A stretch of DNA of 64,000 nt from Gordonia hankookensis (GTDB lineage: Bacteria; Actinomycetota; Actinomycetes; Mycobacteriales; Mycobacteriaceae), in the NCBI RefSeq assembly GCF_014673215.1, contig NZ_JACWMS010000002.1, positions 1,426,001 to 1,490,000 of the forward strand. The letters are read 5' to 3'. This document shows, in pieces, positions 17,038-26,079 of the stretch. Position numbers and translations under genes: made by a program. Position 1 is the first letter of the stretch; each line of letters begins with the position of its first letter. The notes under the pieces are model-generated. The model worked only from the letters and a program-made list of their open reading frames with translations. It was not told the origin of the DNA and searched no databases.

Positions 17038-18009
17038 TCAGAGTGTGTCGAGCCGAGCCAACGCTGCGGTCGGGTCGAGGCTGCTCGGTTCGAGTCCCTG
17101 GTTGGCGAGTCGGGTCGTCTCGGCCTGTACGAGCTCGTTGACCGGGGTCGGTACCCCGTGCAAGCGCCCGAGAAGAACGATCTCGCCTGACAGGTAATCG
17201 ATTTCGATGTCACCGGCACCACGTGCGACGCTCTGCCAGGTGGAACTGACGAGGCTGTCCTCGCCGGTGTCGCGCCGGACGATGTGGTCGCCACGGCGCT
17301 CCTGGTCGTCGGCTCCGCTGATCACGTCGATGCCGGCAGCCGCGAGAACCGTCTCGCCCTCGGCGCGGGCGCGCCGCATGAGCTCGCCCAGTGCATCGCT
17401 GCCTCGCCGATAGGTGGCGTCCACGCCGTTCCCGAGGTTCAGGATCAGTTTCCGGTATTTCCACGCCATGATGTCGTGTCGCGTGTGGGACTCGAACGAC
17501 GCCGCGCGCAGCTGGGTGGAGATCGCCTCGGCGACATCGTCGGCGCCGGTCGGGAAGCGGCCCACGTCGAGTATGCCTGGCCTGGCAGAGGACCCCTGCA
17601 CCACCACACCCGGCTCCAGATGCGTGGCAGGCAACATGACACAGATCGAGTAGGTGTTGGGGAAGCGCCGCAGAATAGCAGCCTCGTTCGTGACGCCGTT
17701 CTGGGCGGACACGATCGGCGTGGTCCGTGATGCGTGGGCCTGGAGGTCGTCGAGCGCAGCAGCGGTCTGCTGTGACTTCACGCAGAGCAGTACGACCGAA
17801 TCGTCGGTCCAGTCGACCTCCGACGCATTCGCCGCCGCGGTGATCCTCTGGCTCTTCCTGCCGTCCGCGGTGTCGAGGACGAGTCCCCGATCCCGGATCG
17901 CCTGCAGGTGGGCGCCGCGGGCGACCACCGTCGTCGGAGTCCCTGAGCGAAACAGGTGGGAACCGATCACACCGCCGACCGCGCCGGCACCGTAGATGAC
18001 GAAATGCAT
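17038..18009 (-). CDS. 2-dehydropantoate 2-reductase family (PanE/ApbA) oxidoreductase
   Basis: 323 aa. It has the N-terminal GAGAVGG nucleotide-binding motif at 8-14, CVKSQQT (family CVKxxxT), AQNGV, and the helix WKYRKLILNLGNGVDA containing the catalytic Lys/Asn pattern. Many genomes carry several paralogues that reduce other 2-keto acids, so PanE activity is not certain. Its ATG overlaps the upstream serine-hydrolase stop by one base (TGATG), so the two are cotranscribed. Confidence 0.82.
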   Translation of the reverse strand: MHFVIYGAGAVGGVIGSHLFRSGTPTTVVARGAHLQAIRDRGLVLDTADGRKSQRITAAANASEVDWTDDSVVLLCVKSQQTAAALDDLQAHASRTTPIVSAQNGVTNEAAILRRFPNTYSICVMLPATHLEPGVVVQGSSARPGILDVGRFPTGADDVAEAISTQLRAASFESHTRHDIMAWKYRKLILNLGNGVDATYRRGSDALGELMRRARAEGETVLAAAGIDVISGADDQERRGDHIVRRDTGEDSLVSSTWQSVARGAGDIEIDYLSGEIVLLGRLHGVPTPVNELVQAETTRLANQGLEPSSLDPTAALARLDTL

Positions 18010-19451
18010 CAGCTACCCCGTCGGCCCGGCGCGTCGGGCGTCACCGGCAAACAGGTGATCGCGAAGCAACCCGGATTGCCCTGCAACGGAAGGCGCAGGG
18101 GCTCCGGCCCGCAGGCCATCGCTGTACACCCCTTCGGCGCGTACGGGCCGAAGCCGAGAGCTCCCAACGCGACGTTGGGGTCGGCGAACTGAACCGGATC
18201 GAAGTTCAGGTTCATCGTCGGGCGGTACGGGCCGGGGTCGGGCAGCCGCGGAGTGTTGAAGGCCGCGACCAGTTTGCGGAAGAAGTCGTGATAGAGCTCG
18301 CTGTTGAGACTTGCGCTGAGAACGGTGCCGGGATCGGGTGAGACATCCCCGAGGAAACCGTTCCAGCTCACCATCAGTCCGAGGCTGGGCACGATGAAGT
18401 TGTTCTGCTGCAGAAACCCGACCATCGCGTAGGCATCGGACGGCAGTCCGGCGAGCGGCGCGACGTCGGATGTCTGACGGGACGGGAACGAGGGACCGGT
18501 GCACGGTTTGCTGTTCACCCAGAACAGGTATCCGTAGCAGCGGTTCGTCTGTGACGGTGTGCGCAGCTGTTTGATGTAGCCGGAGTCGATGATGCGCTGG
18601 CCGTGCCAGATGCCGTCGTTGCTCATCAGCAGCCCGAGTCGCGAGTAGTCGCGGGGCGGCATGTAGAGGAATGCATAGCCGTAGGTGTGGTCACTGCGGT
18701 CGCGTGCCCAGTAGTAGTCGTGCTGAGCAATTCCCAAGGGGCCGAACAGGTTCTGCTGCGCAAACTGTTGCAGGTCCTGACCGACGGCACGTTGCACGAC
18801 GTAGGCGAGCAGGTCCGGGCCGTGCTGGGTGTACTCGAAGAAGGTGCCTGGACGATGCTGAACCGGTAGGGCGAGTGTCTCTTTCGCGATGTCGGGGTCG
18901 ACGTCCAACCCGGCTGTCGCGGCCTCGCTGATGATGGACTGACGCAGACCGGACGATTGGGTGAGCAGGTCGCGAACGGTGATGGCGGCGTGCGCCTTGT
19001 CTACCTCGCCGGCCGGCAGATAGCGCGCAATGGAGGACCGCAGGTCGAGTTTGTTCTGCGTGTATGCGATCCCCGCCAGCATCGACACGACGCTCTTGGT
19101 GGAACTGAACAGATTCCACGGGGTGTTGCCGGTGACGGAGTTGAGTGGGCCGCTGCCGATCAGACAATTGTTCCGGAACACCTGCACATGGGTGCGCATC
19201 CGGGATGCGGCGAAGGCGATCGCATCGTCGAGCCGCGCCTTGTCCAGGCCTGCGGACGCGGGCGAGGCGGTGTTCGGAGCGGACGCACCTGCGGGCTCAG
19301 CGCACCGAACCGGCTGGACGGGCGCCGCGCGAGCTGCCGACACCGGTGCGACGACCAACACGGCCATCAGACATGCGACAACAGTCGCGAACGACGTCGC
19401 CGAACGTACGGACAACTGAGAACAACGACGCGGAACGGACATCTGCGACAC
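18009..19451 (-). CDS. Exported beta-lactamase-fold serine hydrolase
   Basis: 480 aa from a GTG start with AAGGGGG 7 nt upstream. A signal peptide runs to about residue 43 (cleavage near APVSAARA). The class C beta-lactamase/DD-peptidase motif S116-S-T-K119 (NLFSSTKS) is present, along with the family motifs VRDLLTQSSGL and YTQHGPDLLAYVV. The C-terminal 80 residues are Cys- and Pro-rich (CTAMACGPEP, CFAITCLPV), suggesting disulfides outside the cytoplasm. Probably an esterase or peptidase of the EstB/LACTB-like type. Cotranscribed with the ketopantoate-reductase-like gene and divergent from the MarR regulator at 19551. Confidence 0.8.
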   Translation of the reverse strand: MSQMSVPRRCSQLSVRSATSFATVVACLMAVLVVAPVSAARAAPVQPVRCAEPAGASAPNTASPASAGLDKARLDDAIAFAASRMRTHVQVFRNNCLIGSGPLNSVTGNTPWNLFSSTKSVVSMLAGIAYTQNKLDLRSSIARYLPAGEVDKAHAAITVRDLLTQSSGLRQSIISEAATAGLDVDPDIAKETLALPVQHRPGTFFEYTQHGPDLLAYVVQRAVGQDLQQFAQQNLFGPLGIAQHDYYWARDRSDHTYGYAFLYMPPRDYSRLGLLMSNDGIWHGQRIIDSGYIKQLRTPSQTNRCYGYLFWVNSKPCTGPSFPSRQTSDVAPLAGLPSDAYAMVGFLQQNNFIVPSLGLMVSWNGFLGDVSPDPGTVLSASLNSELYHDFFRKLVAAFNTPRLPDPGPYRPTMNLNFDPVQFADPNVALGALGFGPYAPKGCTAMACGPEPLRLPLQGNPGCFAITCLPVTPDAPGRRGS

Positions 19452-19512
19452 GTCTACACCCCCTTGTGGTAGCCGACACGTTACCGCGCCGGCGTTCCGA
19501 CCAGAAGAAGCC

Positions 19513-19542
19513 TTGACCTCAATCGCACTTGAGGTCCTAGCG
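19513..19542 (+). promoter_or_regulatory. Promoter with inverted-repeat operator of the MarR gene
   Basis: TTGACC (19513-19518), 18 bp, then TAG-type box CTAGCG (19537-19542), only 8 nt before the ATG: a leaderless transcript. Overlaid on it is a perfect inverted repeat, GACCTCAA (19515-19522) and TTGAGGTC (19529-19536), with a 6-bp spacer. This is the expected size and position for MarR autorepression, and it lies between the MarR gene and the divergent serine hydrolase. Confidence 0.65.
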
Positions 19543-19550
19543 TCGGTGCG

Positions 19551-19994
19551 ATGAGACCTCAGATGCAGCCGCCGTTGAGGCAACCCATCGGTTTCTGGGC
19601 CATCCGTGCAGGTGAGGCGATCCGAGCGCGCACAAGGTCGCGGCTCGCGGAGGTAGGCGTCACCCAACACGAGTGGTGGGTACTGCAGCAGTTGTCGTCG
19701 CATCCCGCAGGTATCGACGAGCGGACGCTGGTCGCGACGATCGGACCGAACGACACCGATGAGGCGATTGTGGAGGCCATCGACGCCGCGGTCGACAAGG
19801 GGTGGGCCACGCGGCGTCAAGCGAGTGTGTCGGCAACCTCGGCGGGCAACGAACGATTCGTGGCGGCCGCCGACGCGCAGAACGAACTCGGGGTCGAACG
19901 CCGACAGGGCATCTCCGACGAAGAGTACGAGATCGCCATCACGGTTCTCCAGCGCACCATCGCGAACGTCGGGGGCGACGCCTGGCATTGGTGA
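19551..19994 (+). CDS. MarR-family transcriptional regulator
   Basis: 147 aa, winged helix pattern with VTQHEWWVLQQLSSHPAGIDERTLVATIG and a wing around 80-100 (GWATRRQASVSATSAG). The start ATG follows the promoter/operator closely. It lies 81 bp before the acyl-CoA ligase gene in the same direction and may control it as well as the divergent serine hydrolase. Sequence is diverged from well-known MarR proteins, so the family call is moderately sure. Confidence 0.75.
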   Translation: MRPQMQPPLRQPIGFWAIRAGEAIRARTRSRLAEVGVTQHEWWVLQQLSSHPAGIDERTLVATIGPNDTDEAIVEAIDAAVDKGWATRRQASVSATSAGNERFVAAADAQNELGVERRQGISDEEYEIAITVLQRTIANVGGDAWHW

Positions 19995-20075
19995 TCCGGG
20001 ATGGCCCACACGTCAGCAGGTCATCGGTCACACTCGGAACCACGTACCGGCGACCACTGAAGAGGAGACCCCGGG

Positions 20076-21674
20076 ATGTCAGACAGCGATAGGCCCACAC
20101 CCCCGACACCCGCGGACTTCACCTTCGACACGCTGCGCCCGGTCGCGTTCCTCGAGCGCGCTGCCGCAGTTTTCGCCGACCGCACCGCGATCGTCGACGG
20201 AGACCTGGCCTTCACCTATGCCGAGCTCCATCGCCGAGTGGGCCGTTTGACGGCAGTGCTCGACGGCCTGGGCATTCGGCCGGGTGACCGGGTGGCCGCG
20301 TTGTGCAGCAACAGTCACGAGATGCTGGAGCTGCACAATGCGGTCCCTGGGATCGGTGCGGTGTTGGTGCCGTTGAACATCCGGCTCTCCGAAGCGGAAC
20401 TGAGCTACATCGTCGAGCACAGCGGGGCGAGCCTGCTGGTGGCGACGGTCGAGTTCGCGGAGGCGGCGCGTGCGGTCGGCGCCACAGCGGGTATCCGGGT
20501 CCTGGTGTCGGGGGATGCCGATGATGAGTACCGAACGCTCCTCGACGGCGCGCCGGAACCGGTGTGGCGCAACGTGGACGAACGTGGGCTGCTGGCGATC
20601 AACTACACGTCGGGTACCACCGGGCGTCCCAAGGGCGTGATGTATCACCACCGCGGCGCCTATCTGCAGTCACTCGCGATGGCCTATCACACCGGCATCG
20701 GGCCCGCATCCAACTACCTGTGGACACTGCCGATGTTCCATTGTGACGGTTGGTGTTTCCCGTGGGCCGTCACCGCTGCCGGCGCCACCCACGTGTGCCT
20801 GCGCGGAATCGACACCGCGCAGATCTGGCGTCATCTCACCGACGACGGCATCACGCATTTCAGTGCCGCGCCGACGGTGTTGACCATGATCGCCGAGGAC
20901 CCGGCCGCAGCCCCTCTCGATCACATCGTGGAGGCGACGACCGGTGGCGCCCCGCCCTCTCCGGCGCTCCTGGCGCGCATGTCCGACCTCGGTATCGAGG
21001 TCACTCATCTCTACGGACTGACCGAGACCTTCGGGCCGATCGCCGTGAACCAGTGGCAACCCGAATGGAACGCCGGTAGCCCTGAGGAGCGCGCAAACCT
21101 GAAGGCGCGACAAGGGATCGGCAACATCGCTGCCGGTGTGGTGCGGGTGGTGACACCTGAGGGAGACGACGTCCCGGCGGACGGCAGCACCGAGGGAGAA
21201 CTCGTGGCGCGGGGCAACAACGTGATGCTCGGCTACTACCGCGATCCCGAGGCCACCGCAGCGGCCACAGTGAACGGCTGGCTGCGTACCGGCGACGTCG
21301 CGGTCGTGCACCCCGACGGGTACGCCGAGATCCGTGACCGCAGCAAGGACGTCATCATCTCCGGTGGAGAGAACATCGCGTCAGTCGAGGTCGAGCGGGT
21401 TCTCGACAGTCATCCTGACGTCGTCGAGTCGGCCGTGGTGGGGCGCCCCGACGAGCGCTGGGGTGAAGTGCCGATCGCTTACGTGACCATCCGCGACGGT
21501 GGTGACGTGGATGTGGACGAGCTCGTCGAGTTCGCTCGGGAACGGCTCGCGCGGTTCAAGGTTCCGAAGGAGATCGTGTTCGCGCAATTGCCCAAGACGT
21601 CGACGGGAAAGATCCAGAAAACGGTGTTGCGATCGCGGTATGAGGGCCACATAGGACAGACCGGCGACACATAA
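20076..21674 (+). CDS. AMP-forming acyl-CoA synthetase (FadD-type)
   Basis: 532 aa. The P-loop YTSGTTGRPKGVMYHHRG (about 175-192), YGLTETFG (A5), the hinge RDRSKDVIISGGENIAS (A8) and the terminal catalytic Lys motif PKTSTGKIQK are all present. The enzyme activates a carboxylic acid to its acyl-CoA via acyl-AMP. It is closest in style to the medium/long-chain and methylmercaptopropionate-CoA ligase branch. Good GAGGAGA ribosome site. Flanked by MarR upstream and TetR downstream. Confidence 0.92.
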   Translation: MSDSDRPTPPTPADFTFDTLRPVAFLERAAAVFADRTAIVDGDLAFTYAELHRRVGRLTAVLDGLGIRPGDRVAALCSNSHEMLELHNAVPGIGAVLVPLNIRLSEAELSYIVEHSGASLLVATVEFAEAARAVGATAGIRVLVSGDADDEYRTLLDGAPEPVWRNVDERGLLAINYTSGTTGRPKGVMYHHRGAYLQSLAMAYHTGIGPASNYLWTLPMFHCDGWCFPWAVTAAGATHVCLRGIDTAQIWRHLTDDGITHFSAAPTVLTMIAEDPAAAPLDHIVEATTGGAPPSPALLARMSDLGIEVTHLYGLTETFGPIAVNQWQPEWNAGSPEERANLKARQGIGNIAAGVVRVVTPEGDDVPADGSTEGELVARGNNVMLGYYRDPEATAAATVNGWLRTGDVAVVHPDGYAEIRDRSKDVIISGGENIASVEVERVLDSHPDVVESAVVGRPDERWGEVPIAYVTIRDGGDVDVDELVEFARERLARFKVPKEIVFAQLPKTSTGKIQKTVLRSRYEGHIGQTGDT

Positions 21675-21684
21675 GTGGACATCT

Positions 21685-21709
21685 GTCAATTAATTGACCA
21701 TTGCAATGG
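21685..21709. promoter_or_regulatory. Two adjoining perfect palindromes before the TetR gene
   Basis: GTCAATTAATTGAC (21685-21698) and CCATTGCAATGG (21698-21709) share one base. The region lies 28 bp before the TetR start and contains TTGACC. This is a probable double operator for autoregulation. Confidence 0.6.
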
Positions 21710-21736
21710 ATGTGCCTCCCATCTACTGTCACTTCC

Positions 21737-22333
21737 ATGCCGAGACAGGTCCCGATCGATGCCGGCGTCGATCGCCGTGTTCGTCGATCACGCGCCGCGC
21801 TGTTCGCCGCAGCGGTGAGGTTGGTGTCCGAACGTGGCACGACCTCGGTCTCGCTCACCGAGCTCGCCGAAGCCGCCGACCTCAGCCGTCAAGCCGTGTA
21901 TTCGCATTTCTGCGACCGGGATTCGGTGATCGTGGCAGCCGGCATCGATCTGATCGAGCGCGAACTGTTTCCTGCGCTGGCCGAGTGTGACGACGGAGCG
22001 TGGGGCCAGATGACGCTCCTGGCCACGCGGCACTTGGCGCACCACCGCCCCTACTACCGCGCGTTGGGTACCGGCCCTTGCGCGTATCCGGCGAAGCAGG
22101 CCGTACTCGCGTCGGTCGCTTCGTTGCACAATCAGGTTGGTGGACAGGCAGTTCGGGGATTCGAGGGCGACGACGCGGTCACGTTCGTCGTCGGTGGATG
22201 CTTCGATCTCTTCACTCGATGGCTGGTCGACAGTGAGGATCCTCTCGACCCAGATGCAATGGCCGATCGTCTTCTCACACTGGCCGGGCAGCTGTTCAGC
22301 AGGGACCTCGCCGAATCGATCAGGCGCCCATGA
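21737..22333 (+). CDS. TetR-family transcriptional regulator
   Basis: 198 aa from the ATG at 21737; longer frames would cross the palindromic operator. The N-terminal HTH is classical: LTELAEAADLSRQAVYSHFCDRDSV (about 41-65). The ligand domain is short and helical. Likely autoregulated through the palindromes just upstream, and possibly controlling the flanking acyl-CoA ligase or secreted esterase. Confidence 0.87.
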   Translation: MPRQVPIDAGVDRRVRRSRAALFAAAVRLVSERGTTSVSLTELAEAADLSRQAVYSHFCDRDSVIVAAGIDLIERELFPALAECDDGAWGQMTLLATRHLAHHRPYYRALGTGPCAYPAKQAVLASVASLHNQVGGQAVRGFEGDDAVTFVVGGCFDLFTRWLVDSEDPLDPDAMADRLLTLAGQLFSRDLAESIRRP

Positions 22334-22352
22334 CGATCACAGGAGGATGACG

Positions 22353-23399
22353 TTGTCCGGATACACGCGGGTGAGAGCGACATGCGTACTCATCGCGACC
22401 GTGGTGGCGATGGTGACCACCTGTTCCACCGTTTCCGCCAGCCCTGCCGGCCGACCGGGCGACACGACGTCTCCGGTGCCGTCGGCCGGGTGTCGGACTG
22501 CTGCGGCTCCACCCGGGACGACGTTGCATGCGTTCTCCGCCGCCGGCCGATCCGGCGACTACCTGCAAGAAGTTCCCCGAGTGGCGCCCCGCACCCCGAT
22601 GCCGGTGGTTTTCGACGTCCACGGCTACCTGCAACCCGGTGCCCTGCAGAGCGCGTGGAGCGGGATGGCGGCGTACGGCGCCCGGCGCGGGTTCGTGGTG
22701 ATCACACCGGAAACCCATGTGCTGCCTCCAAAATGGGAGTACGGCAAGGGTGGCGTCGACATCCGGTTCCTGTCGAGCCTCCTCACGCACATCGAGAACA
22801 CACTGTGTGTGGACAAGCGGCGTGTGTACATGACCGGATTGTCGATGGGCGCGTTCACCGCGTCATCGGTGGCGTGCCAGCTCGCCGATCGATTTGCCGC
22901 GGTGGCACCGGTCTCGGGCCTTCAGGACTTCGCGTGGTGCCGTCCGTCCAGGCACGTTCCGGTGGTGGCATTCCATGGGACCGGTGACGAGATCGTCTCC
23001 TACTCCGGCGGGGTCGGCTCTCGCGGCAAGCTCCTGCCATCGACCGACGGATCGGCGAGAACCATCGGGCAGCAAAGTCGTGACGCGCAACCGCGACTGA
23101 TGCCCAGCACAGAAAGCATTCCCGCCCAGACCGCTGCCTGGGCCCGGCGGAACGGGTGTGCCGCGCGGCCGGCCGTTCGGAAAGTCGCTCAGGATGTTTC
23201 GCGAACGGTCTACCCGTGCGCACCCGACAGCTCTGTCGAGCTGTACACGATTCTCGGCGGCGGCCACAACTGGCCGGGTGGTGACCCTGCGCTTGCCGCC
23301 ACCCCGATCACCGGCCGGATCACATCATCGATCAGCGCCACAGCGATCATCTGGGACTTCTTCCGAAGGCACCCCATGACCGGGCCGATGCGCACCTGA
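22353..23399 (+). CDS. Secreted esterase of the PHB-depolymerase/feruloyl-esterase type
   Basis: 348 aa with a signal peptide (hydrophobic core about 9-27). The catalytic triad is visible: Ser in GLSMGAF, Asp in HGTGDEIV, His in GGGHNWPGG; VFDVHGYLQ gives the oxyanion loop. These are the motifs of polyhydroxybutyrate depolymerase-like (LpqC-type) enzymes that cut exported polymeric or aromatic esters. The start is chosen as TTG at 22353 because AGGAGG lies 6 nt upstream; the ATG at 22347 directly abuts that site. Convergent with the AlkA gene, 6 bp apart. Confidence 0.83.
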   Translation: MSGYTRVRATCVLIATVVAMVTTCSTVSASPAGRPGDTTSPVPSAGCRTAAAPPGTTLHAFSAAGRSGDYLQEVPRVAPRTPMPVVFDVHGYLQPGALQSAWSGMAAYGARRGFVVITPETHVLPPKWEYGKGGVDIRFLSSLLTHIENTLCVDKRRVYMTGLSMGAFTASSVACQLADRFAAVAPVSGLQDFAWCRPSRHVPVVAFHGTGDEIVSYSGGVGSRGKLLPSTDGSARTIGQQSRDAQPRLMPSTESIPAQTAAWARRNGCAARPAVRKVAQDVSRTVYPCAPDSSVELYTILGGGHNWPGGDPALAATPITGRITSSISATAIIWDFFRRHPMTGPMRT

Positions 23400-23405
23400 G
23401 CACGG

Positions 23406-24248
23406 TCACTCGGTCCGTAGTTCTGCGAGCGCGCGCAGGTGCACCGATGCCCATGTCCGAAACGGTCGCCACAGCTCGGATACCTCGTCGAGCGAACGGT
23501 CGGGGCCATACAGCCGCTCGACCTCGCCGGCCAGCCGCCGCTCGTGAGTAGGGGCAGCATCGGGTGCATTGGCGCCGCGCAGGACGATCAGCTCGGCAGC
23601 GAACGGTCCGATACCGGTGATCGATCGGATCGAATCCATCGCACCCTCCGGCGTCATCGAACGAAGGCGTCCGGTATCGAGCCGGCCATCGAGTGCCGCG
23701 TCCGCCACTGCGTGGAGGTACTCGGCCTTGCGGCCGGGTAGGTCGAGGTCGAGACCGGCCAGACGTTCGGGTGCGGGAAAGGCTCCGCCGTCCCCGTGAT
23801 CGGCGATGACGCGTCGTCGGAGGTGCGCCGCCTGTTCGACGCGAATGCGTTGCGACAGCACCGCCCAGGCCGCGGCTTCGTAGGCCGAGTGGAATCCGCA
23901 CGGCCGCAGACCGGGCAATGCCTGCTGCGCACGGCCGATCACCTCATCCCGCTCGCCGACGCCGGGCCATTGCCGAGCATCGACGTCGAGCGCGAGGAAC
24001 CGTGCGGCCTGCTCGGCGGCTGCCTCGAGATCGCCGTCTCCATCGAGGGAAAGCTCTGCGACCTTGTCACGCTGTGTCACGGTGACACGGGCGGTCGACC
24101 AATCGGCATCGACACGGAACACGGTGGACAGCGTTCCGTGTCTCTGCTCTGCGGTGAGGGCGGCCGGCGTGAAGCCCTCCCAGAACTCACGGCTGGTATC
24201 CAGCGACCACGGTCCGAGAACCTCGCGTCGCACAGTGTGTGTGCCCAT
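23406..24248 (-). CDS. alkA: DNA-3-methyladenine glycosylase II (AlkA-like)
   Basis: 280 aa. The helix-hairpin-helix/GPD signature is complete: LPGRKAEYL, then ITGIGPFAAELIVLRG and the catalytic Asp D230 in NAPDAAP. The N-terminal half (HGTLSTVFRVDADWSTARVTV) matches the AlkA N domain. The enzyme removes alkylated bases from DNA as the first step of base-excision repair. Single gene, not linked to an Ada regulator here. Confidence 0.86.
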   Translation of the reverse strand: MGTHTVRREVLGPWSLDTSREFWEGFTPAALTAEQRHGTLSTVFRVDADWSTARVTVTQRDKVAELSLDGDGDLEAAAEQAARFLALDVDARQWPGVGERDEVIGRAQQALPGLRPCGFHSAYEAAAWAVLSQRIRVEQAAHLRRRVIADHGDGGAFPAPERLAGLDLDLPGRKAEYLHAVADAALDGRLDTGRLRSMTPEGAMDSIRSITGIGPFAAELIVLRGANAPDAAPTHERRLAGEVERLYGPDRSLDEVSELWRPFRTWASVHLRALAELRTE

Positions 24249-24310
24249 GGCGATCCGATCTGTCGAGTGCCGATGCTTCGACGGTACGTCGAATGTCGGT
24301 ATGTGGGCGG

Positions 24311-25849
24311 TCAGTACGTCGGCTCCGGTCCGGCATTGTTGCGTCTGCGGTTCCGGGAGCGCTCGGCCCGTCGTCGGGCATGTTTGTTCGCAGCCCGGGT
24401 GCCGGTGCGCGCGGGGCGGTGTTCGTGTGGCGGCGATGGCGGTGGGGCCTTGGCCGGAGGGGATTCGTAGCGGATTCGGCGCAGGCCGGGGAACAGGTCT
24501 TCATTTGTTTCGGCCTCACCGGGGATGACCAGACCTTCCGGGGTGATGAATTCGGTGACCAGTCGCCCGTGCTGGTCGCGGTACTGATCATCGACCCAGT
24601 CTCCGAAGGTCTTGAGCAGATGCCCCGGCCGGCACTTGGCGTTCAGGTTCACCGATGTCGTCTGACCGCCGTCTGCGGGATCGGTGTGGTTGTACTCGGC
24701 GACATGGTCGAGATCGCAGTCGAATGCCGATGTGCCGCAGCCGGGCTCGACACAATAACCATCGCGGAGACGCGTGTGGGTGTCCAGCGCGTTCGACGGT
24801 CGATACGGATCGGCCGGTTGGTGCGCGGGCAGGGTGAATTCGCCGTCGGCAGTCGGGACCGTGCCGGGCGGAACCAGGAACGAGACCGTCGTGTCGGGGC
24901 GGGCCGCGATGTCACGCACATGGTCGTCGGAGATGATGCCGTGGCCGTCCAGAAGGCCTGAGTTGTGGGCAGTGCCGGCAAGTGTGGATTCGTCGCACAC
25001 CACGTGTAGGACGATCCTCGTGTCGACCGGTGGAAGAGTCCCCGGTTCAGGGATCTGTGCGGTGCAGTCGTCACGCCCGCACTGGCACTCGAAAGTCGCC
25101 CCCGAGAGCAATGCGAACATGGCATCGGACATGCGCTGAGGCTTTGTCCGGCCGTCGTGCTCGCACGCCGCATCGGCCAGCGCGGTGACCGCGGCAACCG
25201 CGATGCGCACGTTCTCGGCAGCCATGACCCCGGTGATCTCGGCGACACCGTCGCCCCGAGACTCGGTCCACACCCCTCGGGCGTCGAGAGCCTCTTTGCG
25301 GCGTTCACGCACGCTGTTGGGGTCGTGGCGGAAGATGATCCGATCGACCATGTCGCGCAACCGCTTCCTCGACCAGGTCCCCGTGCGGTGTCGCAGCAGG
25401 TCTGCGACCGAGGCGTCGACGACGGGCGCGAAGGACTGGTCGTCGAGCAGGTCGGTTCGTGAGATGATCAGCTTCGCCTGCCAAGGTGCGATCAGCCCGT
25501 CACGCAGACATTCGAACACCTGCGGCAGCCTGTCCCGCAAGGCGACTGCTTCATTCAGCAGGACCTCGGCGTGGTGACGGGTCATGTTGCGGAGCTTAGC
25601 GATTCGGGATGCGCAGTCGGCGAAACCATCCACGATGAAGCCGTCGGAGCTCTCGCGTGCCGCGACAAGACGGTCGAACATCACTGCAACCGAGGAATAT
25701 TCGCAGTAGGCGAGGTAGGAACGACCATGATCGAGATCGATCAACCCGAGCAGCAGGTCGTTGATCGGGTCCTCGTCCGGATATGACGGATCGATGCCAC
25801 CGACGAACGCTGCAGGCAGATCCTGCCACGACACCGACGATGAGGACAC
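24311..25849 (-). CDS. DUF222 / 13E12-repeat protein with C-terminal HNH nuclease domain
   Basis: 512 aa from a GTG start. The N-terminal two thirds form the DUF222 helical domain (RNMTRHHAEVLLNEAVALRDRLPQ; DARGVWTESRGDGVAEITG). An HNH domain lies near residues 375-420: CVEPGCGTSAFDCDLDHVAEYNH with NLNAKCRPGHLLK. The tail is Arg/Pro-rich. Such proteins occur in many copies in Gordonia, Rhodococcus and mycobacteria; no function is established and they are not transposases. Monocistronic. The 230 bp upstream (25850-26079) hold nothing that I can support. Confidence 0.9.
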   Translation of the reverse strand: MSSSSVSWQDLPAAFVGGIDPSYPDEDPINDLLLGLIDLDHGRSYLAYCEYSSVAVMFDRLVAARESSDGFIVDGFADCASRIAKLRNMTRHHAEVLLNEAVALRDRLPQVFECLRDGLIAPWQAKLIISRTDLLDDQSFAPVVDASVADLLRHRTGTWSRKRLRDMVDRIIFRHDPNSVRERRKEALDARGVWTESRGDGVAEITGVMAAENVRIAVAAVTALADAACEHDGRTKPQRMSDAMFALLSGATFECQCGRDDCTAQIPEPGTLPPVDTRIVLHVVCDESTLAGTAHNSGLLDGHGIISDDHVRDIAARPDTTVSFLVPPGTVPTADGEFTLPAHQPADPYRPSNALDTHTRLRDGYCVEPGCGTSAFDCDLDHVAEYNHTDPADGGQTTSVNLNAKCRPGHLLKTFGDWVDDQYRDQHGRLVTEFITPEGLVIPGEAETNEDLFPGLRRIRYESPPAKAPPPSPPHEHRPARTGTRAANKHARRRAERSRNRRRNNAGPEPTY

Positions 25850-26079
25850 GACGAGCCTTTCAGAGTTGCGGACACGACCACAGGACCCTCGTCGTCATCA
25901 ACCCTGGTGCCGCGAATCAACCGCTGCGCCGAACTTCACTCATCGTCTTCGATCCTGCTGACACCAATGTACGACGAGGTACCGACAAGTTTCGATCACT
26001 CGCGCCATGGGAGACCACAGAAAGGTTGTGACGATGACTGCCGTACTCAACCGACGTAGTCGTTCACCGGCGGCACCGC

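Noticed and set aside
24311..25849. DUF222-HNH protein as a mobile element
   Set aside because: No flanking repeats, no transposase or intron features; such genes are dispersed host genes in actinobacteria.
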